Shown here: in pieces, positions 43,886 to 52,205 of the stretch
Layout: each line of letters starts with the position of its first letter
How positions within the stretch are numbered: position 1 is the stretch's first letter
DNA from: Sediminicola sp047612485
GTDB lineage: Bacteria > Bacteroidota > Bacteroidia > Flavobacteriales > Flavobacteriaceae
Length of the DNA stretch: 64,000 nucleotides
Assembly (NCBI GenBank): GCA_047612485.1
Contig: JBLGAT010000003.1
Coordinates: 9,723-73,722 of the forward strand
Reading direction: 5' to 3'
Translations under genes and position numbers: made by a program
Notes under the pieces: generated by a model
Database searches by the model: none
What the model was told of the DNA's origin: nothing
Seen by the model: the letters and a program-made list of their open reading frames with translations, nothing else

Positions 43886-46156
43886 TTATTTGGTGTCCAA
43901 CTTGGCAGGTATTACGGAACTGTCATGTTCCTTATAATACAGTTCCAATAGGTTAGTGGTCGCTGTGATGATATCCTTTGTTTCCAGTAGCAAGGTAAAG
44001 TACAAGGTGGTGTTTTTAGGGCTTGATTCTTCCGTACGCGTCCTTTCCACTTGCTTTTCAATCTTTTCGGAGACCATGTCCAACAATTCTTGTTTGCCGG
44101 ATAGAAGACCTCCTATTTGCTCAAATGAACGGGAATCGAAAACCTGCTTGGTAGCGCTGAAAAGTTCATCGAGCTTAACATCTATTTCTTTGAGCTCCTT
44201 TATCTGATTGTATTTTAATTTCTTGTGGTTGTTATGGATATGCTTATGGCTAATTTTGGTAAGGTATTCCAAGGACTGGGCCAAATCCTGCAAATACCCC
44301 AATATGTTGATATAGAAATTACTTGCACCAACACTTGCTTCATCGAGGTTTTTAATGAAGTAAAAAATATGGTCCCTTAGTTCATCAACTTCAGCAGACA
44401 ACTTGTTCACCCCTTTTTTATTCTTCTTAAGGAGCTCGAGGTCTTGCTTGGCAAGGCCGTTTATCGTGTTCGTGTATATTTTGTTACCTCTTTTGACTAC
44501 GTTCGCAATATTATTGGCACTTTCTTCAATAACGCCCTGTATGGAACTGCTCTCTGCTTTTCTAAGGCCATCCTCTGCCTTTATTTCTTTGGATTTTTTG
44601 TCGTGCGAAATATAATTTCTTACCAATAAAAATATAGCGATCAGTAAAAGAATTGCCACCATTGATGGGACATGGATATTGATGAGATAAACGATTACGG
44701 CAGCTGAAATAAATGCGATGAAAGCGGTAAAGAACCATCCTCCAATAACATTCAACACCCCTGCAACCCTGTAAACGGCACTTTCTGCTCCCCAAGCCCT
44801 ATCCGCCAAGGAAGATCCCATGGCTACCATAAAGGTGACATAAGTAGTTGATAAGGGTAATTTAAAGGATGTGGCAATGGAGATCAACACCCCGGCAACC
44901 ATCAGGTTGACTGCTGCGCGGACCATGTCGAAAGCCGGCATTTCATAGGTTTTGTCCTTAGAGAGGGCAATGACGGGTTTTTCAAAATTGGAATCTATTC
45001 GGTCCTTAAGGGTTTTGGGCAATAGGGTATTTGAAAATTGTGAAATTAACATAGCGGCCCTAACAATTCCCCTAGAGAGGAAGTTGGGCTGAAAGCGTTC
45101 TTTGGATTCTCCCTCACGGGAGAGGTTGATTTCGGTTTGTGTTACATAACGTGCCTTTTTAGAAAACCATAAGGTCAGGACCATGACCATTCCAGCTCCG
45201 AACAGCAAGAAAGTTGGAGTTGAGACCTCTTCTGCAAGCACGTTCATGCTGAACTCCGTGGCCGGTACACCCGATGCCTGCCAAGCTTCAAAAGACTGCC
45301 AAGCAGCAATTGGCACCCCTATGAAGTTCACAAGATCATTTCCGGCAAAAGCTAGTGCGAGGGCAAACGTACCAACAATAATAATCAGTTTATAAACATC
45401 AAACTTTAGAATAATGGTGATTAAATAGGAGACCACAGTCCAAAGAACTAGGCTTCCCACGATGATAAGTAAGGTGTTGTTTATTATAAAAGCATTCAGA
45501 CCATCACTTACAAAAGTGGCGCCTTTTAGACCCTTAATAAGGATGAAGTAGGTAATGGCAGTTAAAGCGATACCACCAAAGAGGGAAACCACCCATTTGG
45601 CTTTTTTTCTAAAATCAAAAGAGAGCAACATTCTGGAGAAATATTGCACCAAGGCACCAATGGAAAAGGCGATGACGACGGATAATAGTATCCCCACAAT
45701 AATTTCCGTGGCTTTGGACGTGTTGATGTACTTGTAAACATCAATATAGTTCCCTGTATCTGCTGCCACTTTAATGAAGGCCATGGCAACTGCAGCTCCC
45801 AAAAGTTCAAAAACGATGGAAACGGTTGTCGAGGTGGGCATGCCCACGGTGTTGAAGAAATCCAGCAATAAGATATCGGTGATCATCACGGCCATGAAGA
45901 TGATCATGATCTCACTGAACATAAATTCACTTGGATTAAAAATACCCTTTCTCGCAACTTCCATCATCCCACTGGAAAAAATGGCTCCTATTCCAATTCC
46001 CAAACTGGCAACGATCATGATGGTCCTAAAGGAAATGGCTTTTGATCCTATGGCAGAATTTAAGAAATTGACGGCATCATTACTGACGCCAACCACCAAA
46101 TCGGCCACAGCCAAAAAGGCAAGGGCAATAATCATTAACAAGTAAATATTATCCAT
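43886..46156 (-). CDS. Inorganic phosphate transporter (PiT family) with C-terminal PhoU/DUF47-like helical domain
   Basis: A 756-residue low-affinity phosphate transporter. Two PiT repeats are visible: NDAVNFLNSAIGSKAIS near residue 26, and GNDLVNFIGVPIAAWQSF near 267. Further PiT TM segments include the MPTSTTVSIVFELLG signature near 104. A long C-terminal extension (residues about 535-756), without TM segments but rich in heptad-like helices (KGVNKLSAEVDELRDHIFYF, VKLDELFSATKQVFD), resembles the PhoU/DUF47 helical bundles that elsewhere are separate proteins. It is monocistronic, with its own terminator and a perfect -7 element. No Pho-box repeat is seen upstream. Confidence 0.85.
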   Translation of the reverse strand: MDNIYLLMIIALAFLAVADLVVGVSNDAVNFLNSAIGSKAISFRTIMIVASLGIGIGAIFSSGMMEVARKGIFNPSEFMFSEIMIIFMAVMITDILLLDFFNTVGMPTSTTVSIVFELLGAAVAMAFIKVAADTGNYIDVYKYINTSKATEIIVGILLSVVIAFSIGALVQYFSRMLLSFDFRKKAKWVVSLFGGIALTAITYFILIKGLKGATFVSDGLNAFIINNTLLIIVGSLVLWTVVSYLITIILKFDVYKLIIIVGTFALALAFAGNDLVNFIGVPIAAWQSFEAWQASGVPATEFSMNVLAEEVSTPTFLLFGAGMVMVLTLWFSKKARYVTQTEINLSREGESKERFQPNFLSRGIVRAAMLISQFSNTLLPKTLKDRIDSNFEKPVIALSKDKTYEMPAFDMVRAAVNLMVAGVLISIATSFKLPLSTTYVTFMVAMGSSLADRAWGAESAVYRVAGVLNVIGGWFFTAFIAFISAAVIVYLINIHVPSMVAILLLIAIFLLVRNYISHDKKSKEIKAEDGLRKAESSSIQGVIEESANNIANVVKRGNKIYTNTINGLAKQDLELLKKNKKGVNKLSAEVDELRDHIFYFIKNLDEASVGASNFYINILGYLQDLAQSLEYLTKISHKHIHNNHKKLKYNQIKELKEIDVKLDELFSATKQVFDSRSFEQIGGLLSGKQELLDMVSEKIEKQVERTRTEESSPKNTTLYFTLLLETKDIITATTNLLELYYKEHDSSVIPAKLDTK

Positions 46157-46182
46157 AATTAAATAGTTAGATGCAAACCTTG

Positions 46183-46190
46183 CAAACCTA
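46183..46190 (-). promoter_or_regulatory. -7 element of the PiT transporter gene
   Basis: On the minus strand this reads TAGGTTTG, a perfect TAnnTTTG, about 25 bp before ATG 46156. Its complement is the second of two tandem GCAAACCT units. Confidence 0.5.
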
Positions 46191-46283
46191 CTTAAAACTT
46201 AACAATGTATAATATTAAAATATTAATAATTTACCTCTAATCCCTAGTCCAAGGGAGGTTGGAGCAGGGAATGGGGTGAAAAT

Positions 46284-46946
46284 TTATTTTTTTCTTTTAT
46301 GTTTCAATACCTCGGCATCAATGTAAAAAATAACTTCTTCGGCTATATTTTTTATCAAATCACCAACACGTTCCAGTTTTTTGACAACCGAAAACAATAT
46401 TAAGGACTGCCGAATGACCTTATTGTCCTTTCTTATCGCCTCTTCAATGATGGCAAAAGACTCTTTATTGATTTGATCCAACACCTTGTCTTTTTTAAAG
46501 ACTTTTCTAGCCGCTTTCACATCCTTTTCCTCATAGGCCTTGGTAATATGATCGAACATAGCAGAAATGGTAGTATACATTTTCTCGAATTGCAATTTTT
46601 CGAAAAGTTCATGCTCAATAGGCTCATCAAGATCCACCACATACTTGGAAATACTATAGGCGTGATCTGCAATTCTTTCCAAATCAAAATTTATTTTTCT
46701 CACGGCCATTATAAATCTCAAATCGATGGCTACAGGGTTGTATAGGGCCAAGAATTTTTCACAATCCTCTTCTATTTTCAGATCTAGGGCGTTGACCCTA
46801 TTCTCTGTATTGATGACCTCTTCCGCCAAATCACTATCGTGCTCCCTAAATGCAACCTTTGCTTTTTCAAGTTGGTTTTTGCACAGCGTGAGCATTTTGG
46901 AGCCTGACTGGTTTATGATTTCCCTTTGGTAAATAGCATTTGCCAT
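46284..46946 (-). CDS. phoU: Phosphate signalling complex protein PhoU
   Basis: A 220-residue helical protein with two PhoU repeats (KMLTLCKNQLEKAKVAFREH..., and EHELFEKLQFEKMYTTISAMF...). The metal-binding acidic motif ERIADHAYSI lies near residue 90, with a second LERVGDLIKNIAEE near residue 194. PhoU links the Pst transporter to the phosphate sensor kinase and damps the Pho response. Last gene of the porin-pstSCAB-phoU operon; 11 bp after pstB. Confidence 0.93.
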   Translation of the reverse strand: MANAIYQREIINQSGSKMLTLCKNQLEKAKVAFREHDSDLAEEVINTENRVNALDLKIEEDCEKFLALYNPVAIDLRFIMAVRKINFDLERIADHAYSISKYVVDLDEPIEHELFEKLQFEKMYTTISAMFDHITKAYEEKDVKAARKVFKKDKVLDQINKESFAIIEEAIRKDNKVIRQSLILFSVVKKLERVGDLIKNIAEEVIFYIDAEVLKHKRKK

Positions 46947-46957
46947 ATTACTATGTT

Positions 46958-47785
46958 TTATCCGAACCTACCAGTAATGTAGTTTTCGGTTTGTTGTTTT
47001 TCTGGGTTAGTAAAAATGTTCTTTGTCTTATTGTACTCTATGAGATCACCAAGATAGAAAAAAGCAGTATAATCGCTGATCCTACCGGCTTGTTGCATAT
47101 TGTGCGTTACAATGATGATCGTATATTTTTCTTTTAACTGAAAAATAAGCTCTTCAATTTTTGCTGTGGAAATTGGGTCTAGGGCCGAGGTGGGCTCATC
47201 CATTAAAATGATGGATGGCTCTACCGCCAAAGTCCTGGCTATACATAACCTTTGTTGTTGCCCACCTGAGAGTGCCAAACCAGACTTTTTTAGGTCATCC
47301 TTGACCTCTTCCCATAGTCCAACTTGTTGCAAAGAAGAAACCACCCGCTCCTGGATAAATTTCTTATCGTTTATGCCCTGTATCCTTAAGCCATAGGCCA
47401 CGTTGTCAAATATCGATTTTGGGAAGGGATTGGGTTTTTGGAATACCATGCCCACTTCCTTTCGCAACTCTTCTACATTTACATTTTTCTTGTAGATATT
47501 GCTGCCGTTGATCTTTATCTTTCCTTCCATACTGAAGCCATCCACATAATCGTTCATTCTATTGAACAAGCGGAGAAAGGTAGATTTCCCGCAGCCAGAA
47601 GGGCCTATAAACGCGGTTACCGTATTTGGTTTTATGGTCATGTCAATGCCTTTAATAGCGTTGAATCCATCATACCATACTTTAATTCCTTTGGCTTCTA
47701 TCTTAGGGATTTTTTTTAAAGACGGGTCTATAACACTGTCTAGCACCATATTTTCTTTTATAGGATTTTCCATACTTACTTCCAT
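46958..47785 (-). CDS. pstB: Phosphate ABC transporter ATP-binding protein
   Basis: A 275-residue ATPase of the Pst high-affinity phosphate importer. Walker A is GPSGCGKST near residue 63, the signature is LSGGQQQRL near 171, and Walker B is IILMDEPTSALD near 189. Its start overlaps the end of pstA by 10 bp. ATP hydrolysis drives phosphate import through PstCA. Confidence 0.96.
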   Translation of the reverse strand: MEVSMENPIKENMVLDSVIDPSLKKIPKIEAKGIKVWYDGFNAIKGIDMTIKPNTVTAFIGPSGCGKSTFLRLFNRMNDYVDGFSMEGKIKINGSNIYKKNVNVEELRKEVGMVFQKPNPFPKSIFDNVAYGLRIQGINDKKFIQERVVSSLQQVGLWEEVKDDLKKSGLALSGGQQQRLCIARTLAVEPSIILMDEPTSALDPISTAKIEELIFQLKEKYTIIIVTHNMQQAGRISDYTAFFYLGDLIEYNKTKNIFTNPEKQQTENYITGRFG

Positions 47786-48630
47786 TTATTCTGCCATTTA
47801 TTTCTAAAGTACACCGCTATACCGTTCATGATAAAAGTGATGCCCAATAATATGATGATAGCCGCAGCGGCATTTTCTATAAATCCGGATTGTGGTCTTG
47901 ATATCCAATTGAAAATTTGAATCGGCATTACTGAAAACTCATCCATGGGACTTGATGGTGCAAAAGGGACATACGCCAACGCCCCGACCACGATCAATGG
48001 TGCTGTTTCCCCAACGGCCCTGGAAAGTGCCAAGATAACCCCTGTAAGGATACCACCACCTGAAGCTGGTAATATCTGGTGCCATATGGTTTGCCATTTG
48101 GATGCGCCCAAAGCATAAGAAGCATCTTTTATGGATTTTGGCACCGCTTTTATGGCTTCCCTTGTGGCTACGATTACTATGGGTAGGATTAACAAGGATA
48201 GGGTTAAACTACCTGCCAATACACTGGCGCCAAGGTTCATGATACGTACGAACACCTCTAGGCCCAACAGACCATATATGATGGAGGGTACACCTGCCAA
48301 GTTGGATATATTGATCTCCAAAAGTCCGGCCATCTTGTTGTTTTTGGCATATTCTTCCAAATATATCCCTGCAGCCACTCCAATAGGGAATGCGATGACC
48401 GTAGTTAATAATAAAATCCAGATACTACCCATAAGGGCAGTATAGATACCAGAATTCTCTGGTTTTCTAGAAGGAAGATCTGTGACAAAGCCCCAATCGA
48501 TCCTACTGATGCCATCAATTAGAATATCCCCAATGAATACGGTTAGCAATACCAATCCAATTATAGTACAGAAGATGCCCCAATACTTGAAAGCCTGGTC
48601 TTTCCACCTATTTTTCTGAATATTATTCAT
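47776..48630 (-). CDS. pstA: Phosphate ABC transporter permease PstA
   Basis: A 284-residue membrane permease with about six TM helices. The binding-protein-dependent transport motif that contacts PstB is EAIKAVPKSIKDASYALGASKWQTIW, around residue 165. Overlaps pstC by 8 bp and pstB by 10 bp, so the three are translationally coupled. Confidence 0.94.
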   Translation of the reverse strand: MNNIQKNRWKDQAFKYWGIFCTIIGLVLLTVFIGDILIDGISRIDWGFVTDLPSRKPENSGIYTALMGSIWILLLTTVIAFPIGVAAGIYLEEYAKNNKMAGLLEINISNLAGVPSIIYGLLGLEVFVRIMNLGASVLAGSLTLSLLILPIVIVATREAIKAVPKSIKDASYALGASKWQTIWHQILPASGGGILTGVILALSRAVGETAPLIVVGALAYVPFAPSSPMDEFSVMPIQIFNWISRPQSGFIENAAAAIIILLGITFIMNGIAVYFRNKWQNKWK

Positions 48631-49501
48631 ATTTCTCCTGGTATTTTTTTCTTATTCTGTAGCTCAAGGTATTCAGTAAAAAGGTAAATACAAACAAGGT
48701 AATACCCGCAGCAAAAATAGTTCGGTATTCCAAGGAACCATGCTGTACATCCCCTAAACTGACCTGAACAATATATGCGGTTATGGTTTCAACGGGTACC
48801 GTTGGATCCAATGTCAATCGAGGTTGTTGACCCGCAGCTATCGCAACGATCATTGTTTCACCAATAGCCCTTGAAATGGCCAAGATTATGGAAACTATAA
48901 TTCCTGAAGATGCTGCAGGAACGATTACCTTAAAGGCCGTTTGCAGCTTTGTTGCTCCCATGCCATAAGACGCTTCCCTTAATGAGGAAGGAACGGCGTG
49001 CAAGGCATCCTCACTAAGTGAGGAAATATAAGGTATAATCATAATTCCCATCACAATACCTGCAGAAAGTGAGTTGAACCCAGCTAAATTGGGAATAAAT
49101 CCCTGTAAAAATGGGGTAACCACGATCAAGGCAAAAAAACCATAAACAACAGTAGGTATGGAAGCCAAAAGCTCCAATAAGGGCTTTACGGTTTTTCTGA
49201 AATTTTTTGGTGCATATTCACTGAGATAAATGCTTATGGACAGACCAATGGGCAAGGCGACCGCTATGGCAATAAAGGAGGTAAGTAAGGTTCCAGAAAG
49301 AAGAGGAAGTATCCCAAAGTGTTTTTCAGTAAACAAAGGTGTCCATTGCGTATCAGTGAAAAAATCAAAGACAGACACCTCGCTAAAGAACTGTACCGCT
49401 TCAATGGAAAGAACCAAAACGATACCTACGGTAACGGCAATTGTAATCAAGGCGCTTGCTAAAAGCGATTTCTCAATTATAAGTTCTTTAATCTTACGCA
49501 T
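48623..49501 (-). CDS. pstC: Phosphate ABC transporter permease PstC
   Basis: A 292-residue permease with about six TM helices. The coupling motif DALHAVPSSLREASYGMGATKLQT lies near residue 165. It follows pstS after a 69-bp spacer that contains a terminator-like hairpin. Partner of PstA. Confidence 0.94.
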   Translation of the reverse strand: MRKIKELIIEKSLLASALITIAVTVGIVLVLSIEAVQFFSEVSVFDFFTDTQWTPLFTEKHFGILPLLSGTLLTSFIAIAVALPIGLSISIYLSEYAPKNFRKTVKPLLELLASIPTVVYGFFALIVVTPFLQGFIPNLAGFNSLSAGIVMGIMIIPYISSLSEDALHAVPSSLREASYGMGATKLQTAFKVIVPAASSGIIVSIILAISRAIGETMIVAIAAGQQPRLTLDPTVPVETITAYIVQVSLGDVQHGSLEYRTIFAAGITLFVFTFLLNTLSYRIRKKYQEKYE

Positions 49502-49519
49502 GTATCATGATTTTAAATA

Positions 49520-49554
49520 GGAAAAATCAGGCACTCAAAAGCGCCTGATTTTTG
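49520..49554 (-). terminator. Intra-operon terminator/attenuator between pstS and pstC
   Basis: AAAAATCAGGC (49522-49532) pairs with GCCTGATTTTT (49543-49553). On the minus strand the stem ends in TTTTT. It would cut transcription after pstS and give more binding protein than permease. Confidence 0.75.
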
Positions 49555-49570
49555 GAACCAAATTATTGGT

Positions 49571-50515
49571 TTATTTGTTGTTTTCAACAAAAGTTTTGAA
49601 ACTTGCCTTTTGCTTTATATATAATTCGGAAGGCAATGGAATATATCCCACGTCTGTAGCCAGTTCACCTGCATTTTCCAGATAGTAGTTCACAAACTCC
49701 ACTACTTCAGTGGATTTAACCGAAGTACTGTTCACATAAATAAATAAAGGTCTGGATAGTGGACTGTAAGTACCGTTCTTTACGGTTTCCAAAGAAGGTT
49801 TAACTACCTCTGTACCATTATTCACCCCGATAAGTGTTAACTTATCTTTGTTTTCTGAATAGTATGCCAGTCCGAAAAACCCTAAAGAGAATTTATCACC
49901 CGCAATTCCCTGAACCAAGACATGGTCATCCTCACTGGCAGTAAAATCACCTCTACTGGAACCACTTTTACCTACAACGGCTTCTGTAAAATAATCGTAG
50001 GTACCAGAAGCAACTCCAGGACCGTATAAATGGATTTCTTCGTTAGGCCATTCTGGACGGATCTGATTCCATTTCATAATAGTACCCTGTGCGGCAGGCT
50101 CCCATATTTTCTTTAATTCTTCTACGGTAAAACTATCTACCCAAGTGTTCTCTGGATGAACTAAAACCGCTAAACCATCATAGGCAACTTCCAACTCAAT
50201 ATAGTTGATGTTGTTTTCCTCACAAATGGCTTTTTCTTGATCCTTGATGGGACGGGAAGCATTAGAAATGTTGGTTTCTCCTCTAGAAAATTTGTTGAAA
50301 CCACCACCGGTTCCTGAAACCCCAATGGTAACTTTTACATCTGGCTGTACGCTCCTGAATTCTTCAGCAACAGCTTCTGTAATAGGAAATACGGTACTGG
50401 AACCATCTACCTTGATTGTCCCCGATAATAAGGCGGCGCCGTCTTTTTTTTCCTTTTTTTCACCGCAAGCAGCCAATGTTAAGGCCAAGGATAGTAAGCA
50501 TAGAATTTTTTTCAT
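49571..50515 (-). CDS. pstS: Phosphate ABC transporter substrate-binding lipoprotein PstS
   Basis: A 314-residue periplasmic phosphate-binding protein. The lipoprotein signal is MKKILCLLSLALTLAACG with the lipobox near residue 18. The PstS motifs are VDGSSTVFPITEAVAEEF near residue 41, the phosphate-contact SGTGGGF near 70, and GSSRGDF near 178. ATG 50515 (MKKIL) was chosen over an ATG three codons upstream. Repeats that look like a Pho box lie 53-70 bp upstream. Confidence 0.94.
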   Translation of the reverse strand: MKKILCLLSLALTLAACGEKKEKKDGAALLSGTIKVDGSSTVFPITEAVAEEFRSVQPDVKVTIGVSGTGGGFNKFSRGETNISNASRPIKDQEKAICEENNINYIELEVAYDGLAVLVHPENTWVDSFTVEELKKIWEPAAQGTIMKWNQIRPEWPNEEIHLYGPGVASGTYDYFTEAVVGKSGSSRGDFTASEDDHVLVQGIAGDKFSLGFFGLAYYSENKDKLTLIGVNNGTEVVKPSLETVKNGTYSPLSRPLFIYVNSTSVKSTEVVEFVNYYLENAGELATDVGYIPLPSELYIKQKASFKTFVENNK

Positions 50516-50538
50516 TTGAAACATACTTTTAAAAGTTG

Positions 50539-50585
50539 CTAAATTTATTAATTAAAAAAATAAGAGAGGTTAATTCAGGGTTAAG
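50539..50585 (-). promoter_or_regulatory. Pho-box-like repeats and -7 element of pstS
   Basis: On the minus strand TTAACC-N5-TTAACC (50568-50584) gives two perfect 6-bp repeats with 11-bp periodicity, the geometry of PhoP/PhoB binding sites. A near-consensus -7 TAAATTTA (50547-50540) starts 20 bp downstream. The repeats therefore occupy the -33 position, as expected for an activator that replaces a poor -33. Confidence 0.5.
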
Positions 50586-50626
50586 AATTGTTTTTCCAAT
50601 GCCCCGAACCTCAATTTAATGAGGTC

Positions 50627-51832
50627 TTAAAAGTGAATGTCCATTTGAAGGCGGTACATTACTTCATCCGTTCCTCCGTTTAAGTTCAAATAGCTGATAT
50701 CAGTTTGTACTTTTAATTTATGGCCAACAATATATTTGGACAATCCTATAGTATACTGGTCCTCTGGAGCTTTTCCAGTGATGTTTTCATCCAGTTTAAT
50801 ATTGGTGTAGCGGCCTGAGACTTCCCAGTTCTTTTTTAACATGTATCCCATTTGCAAGTTAAGACCATCCCCTACCTGTACTTCGTCTCCAGTTAAGCTT
50901 CCATCAGAATTTTTGGCCAATGGATCTTTGGCATCCCTATGGGCATATTCCCCCATAAAGGAGAAGCCGTTATATTTGAACATGGCGTCCACGAACAAGG
51001 TATTGATATTGGTCTCATAAAAACCAGTACCATTGTCAATTGTCATGTAGGAACCTTGGTTGCTTCTGTTTTTAACGGCATCTTGGTTGATGTCATAGGT
51101 AGCGGCGATCATCAACTTTGGACTCTCTTCCCTTTCTAAATCAGCACCGGTGTAGTCACCTTTAAATTCTCCGAATGGCAATAACTCCAAACGTGAAGTG
51201 TATTGATACCCTCCTAAATTATCTGTGGTTACATTTCTTCCTTCCCCCTGTGAGATGGCAAATTTTTCGCGCATCACAACGTCACCGAATAGGTTAGTTT
51301 TATGCCTTAATTGGATTCCCATATCACGGTCTATATTAAATCTACCATTTAAAAGGGAACGATCTACCATTTGAAGATTTCCAGATGATACAACACGCTC
51401 AATGTTACCAGGAAGTTTCGTCTGGCCGACCCATAGTTCAAAGTTTTCATAGAAATTCCACATTACGACGGCATCCAAAATATACCTTGGGGCATCACTT
51501 GTGAATTCTGAACCTCCGGAAATATCTCTATTGGATAATCCCAGTTCTAATTTATATTTTAGTTTAGGGGTATATGCAAAACCGTCAAATTTTAAACGGG
51601 CCCTTCTTACCAAATAATTGGATTCAGGATTTACAAGACCACCACCATCTTCTTTTTGCCAGGAAGCAACTCCTAAAAATTGCATTCTGGCAGCAATTTT
51701 CATGGTAAAGGTACTATCCTTTCCTACTAAATTAAACAGTCCCTTTCCAAAAGCAGGAGCTTCTGTTACTTGGCCAAAACTTGAAGTTATTGCCAGCAAG
51801 AACAATCCTGCTGTAAGAATTCTAATTTTCAT
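50627..51832 (-). CDS. Phosphate-selective (OprO/OprP-type) porin
   Basis: A 401-residue outer-membrane beta-barrel. It has a signal peptide (ITSSFGQ) and the OprO/P-family start (LVGKDSTFTMKIAARMQFLG). Amphipathic strands alternate with loops, and the protein ends in a strand with a final Phe (YRLQMDIHF), the usual signal for barrel assembly. It should pass phosphate or polyphosphate into the periplasm for PstS. It is the first gene of the operon, and Pho-box-like repeats lie upstream. ATG 51832 (MKIRILTAG) was chosen over an upstream in-frame start. Confidence 0.87.
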   Translation of the reverse strand: MKIRILTAGLFLLAITSSFGQVTEAPAFGKGLFNLVGKDSTFTMKIAARMQFLGVASWQKEDGGGLVNPESNYLVRRARLKFDGFAYTPKLKYKLELGLSNRDISGGSEFTSDAPRYILDAVVMWNFYENFELWVGQTKLPGNIERVVSSGNLQMVDRSLLNGRFNIDRDMGIQLRHKTNLFGDVVMREKFAISQGEGRNVTTDNLGGYQYTSRLELLPFGEFKGDYTGADLEREESPKLMIAATYDINQDAVKNRSNQGSYMTIDNGTGFYETNINTLFVDAMFKYNGFSFMGEYAHRDAKDPLAKNSDGSLTGDEVQVGDGLNLQMGYMLKKNWEVSGRYTNIKLDENITGKAPEDQYTIGLSKYIVGHKLKVQTDISYLNLNGGTDEVMYRLQMDIHF

Positions 51833-51853
51833 CGTTATTAGTTTTTGTCGCTG

Positions 51854-51899
51854 CAAATAACCAACCCCAATGTTAAGTTAACATTACCTTCAGATTAAT
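51854..51899 (-). promoter_or_regulatory. Porin promoter region with Pho-box-like repeats
   Basis: On the minus strand TTAATC-N5-GTAATG-N5-TTAACA (51899-51872) gives three 6-bp units at 11-bp spacing. A partial -7 element, GTTATTTG, lies at 51861-51854. The predicted start of transcription is about 15 bp before ATG 51832. Confidence 0.45.
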
Positions 51900-52058
51900 T
51901 TTAAAACATATTTAAAGCCTTCTAAAATATAGAAATAAAGCTACCCTGGCCAAGGGTAGCTCGTCGATTTCTATAAACAGTTGACAAAAACTAATCTATT
52001 ATGAAATCCAAAGAATGTCTATAGACTTGGCCAAAATCGGACATTATCTCCAATTTGA

Positions 52059-52087
52059 AGTTAATTTTAGATTAAGGAATTATTAAG
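52059..52087 (-). promoter_or_regulatory. Distal Pho-box-like repeat array
   Basis: On the minus strand TTAATA-N5-TTAATC-N5-TTAACT has three units with exact 11-bp spacing. It lies about 160 bp upstream of the proximal porin array and about 120 bp upstream of dgt, so it could act on either. Confidence 0.4.
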
Positions 52088-52154
52088 ATTATAATCGTGA
52101 TCTGTAGAATGGATTTATAATATATAGGGGAACATTGGTTTTAGATGGCGACAA

Positions 52155-52187
52155 TTTGGCAAGGAAATGCTTTAAAATGTATCTTGC
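52155..52187 (+). promoter_or_regulatory. Possible promoter of dgt
   Basis: TTTG (52155-52158) and TATCTTGC (52180-52187) are 21 bp apart. The -7 element has two mismatches at its 3' end. Confidence 0.35.
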
Positions 52188-52205
52188 GACTTCAAATATT
52201 TAACT

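Larger units (their letters stand above)
51833..52205. other. 373-bp divergent regulatory region between the porin and dgt
   Basis: No gene is seen. It holds two arrays of TTAA-type repeats with 11-bp spacing (51873-51899, 52059-52087), a 17-bp palindrome AATGTTAAGTTAACATT (51869-51885), a 9-bp-stem hairpin (51939-51961) and a promoter for dgt (52155-52187). Confidence 0.6.

Noticed and set aside
46157..46283. A Pho box upstream of the PiT transporter
   Set aside because: TTAA-type words occur there but not with the 11-bp spacing seen before pstS and the porin.
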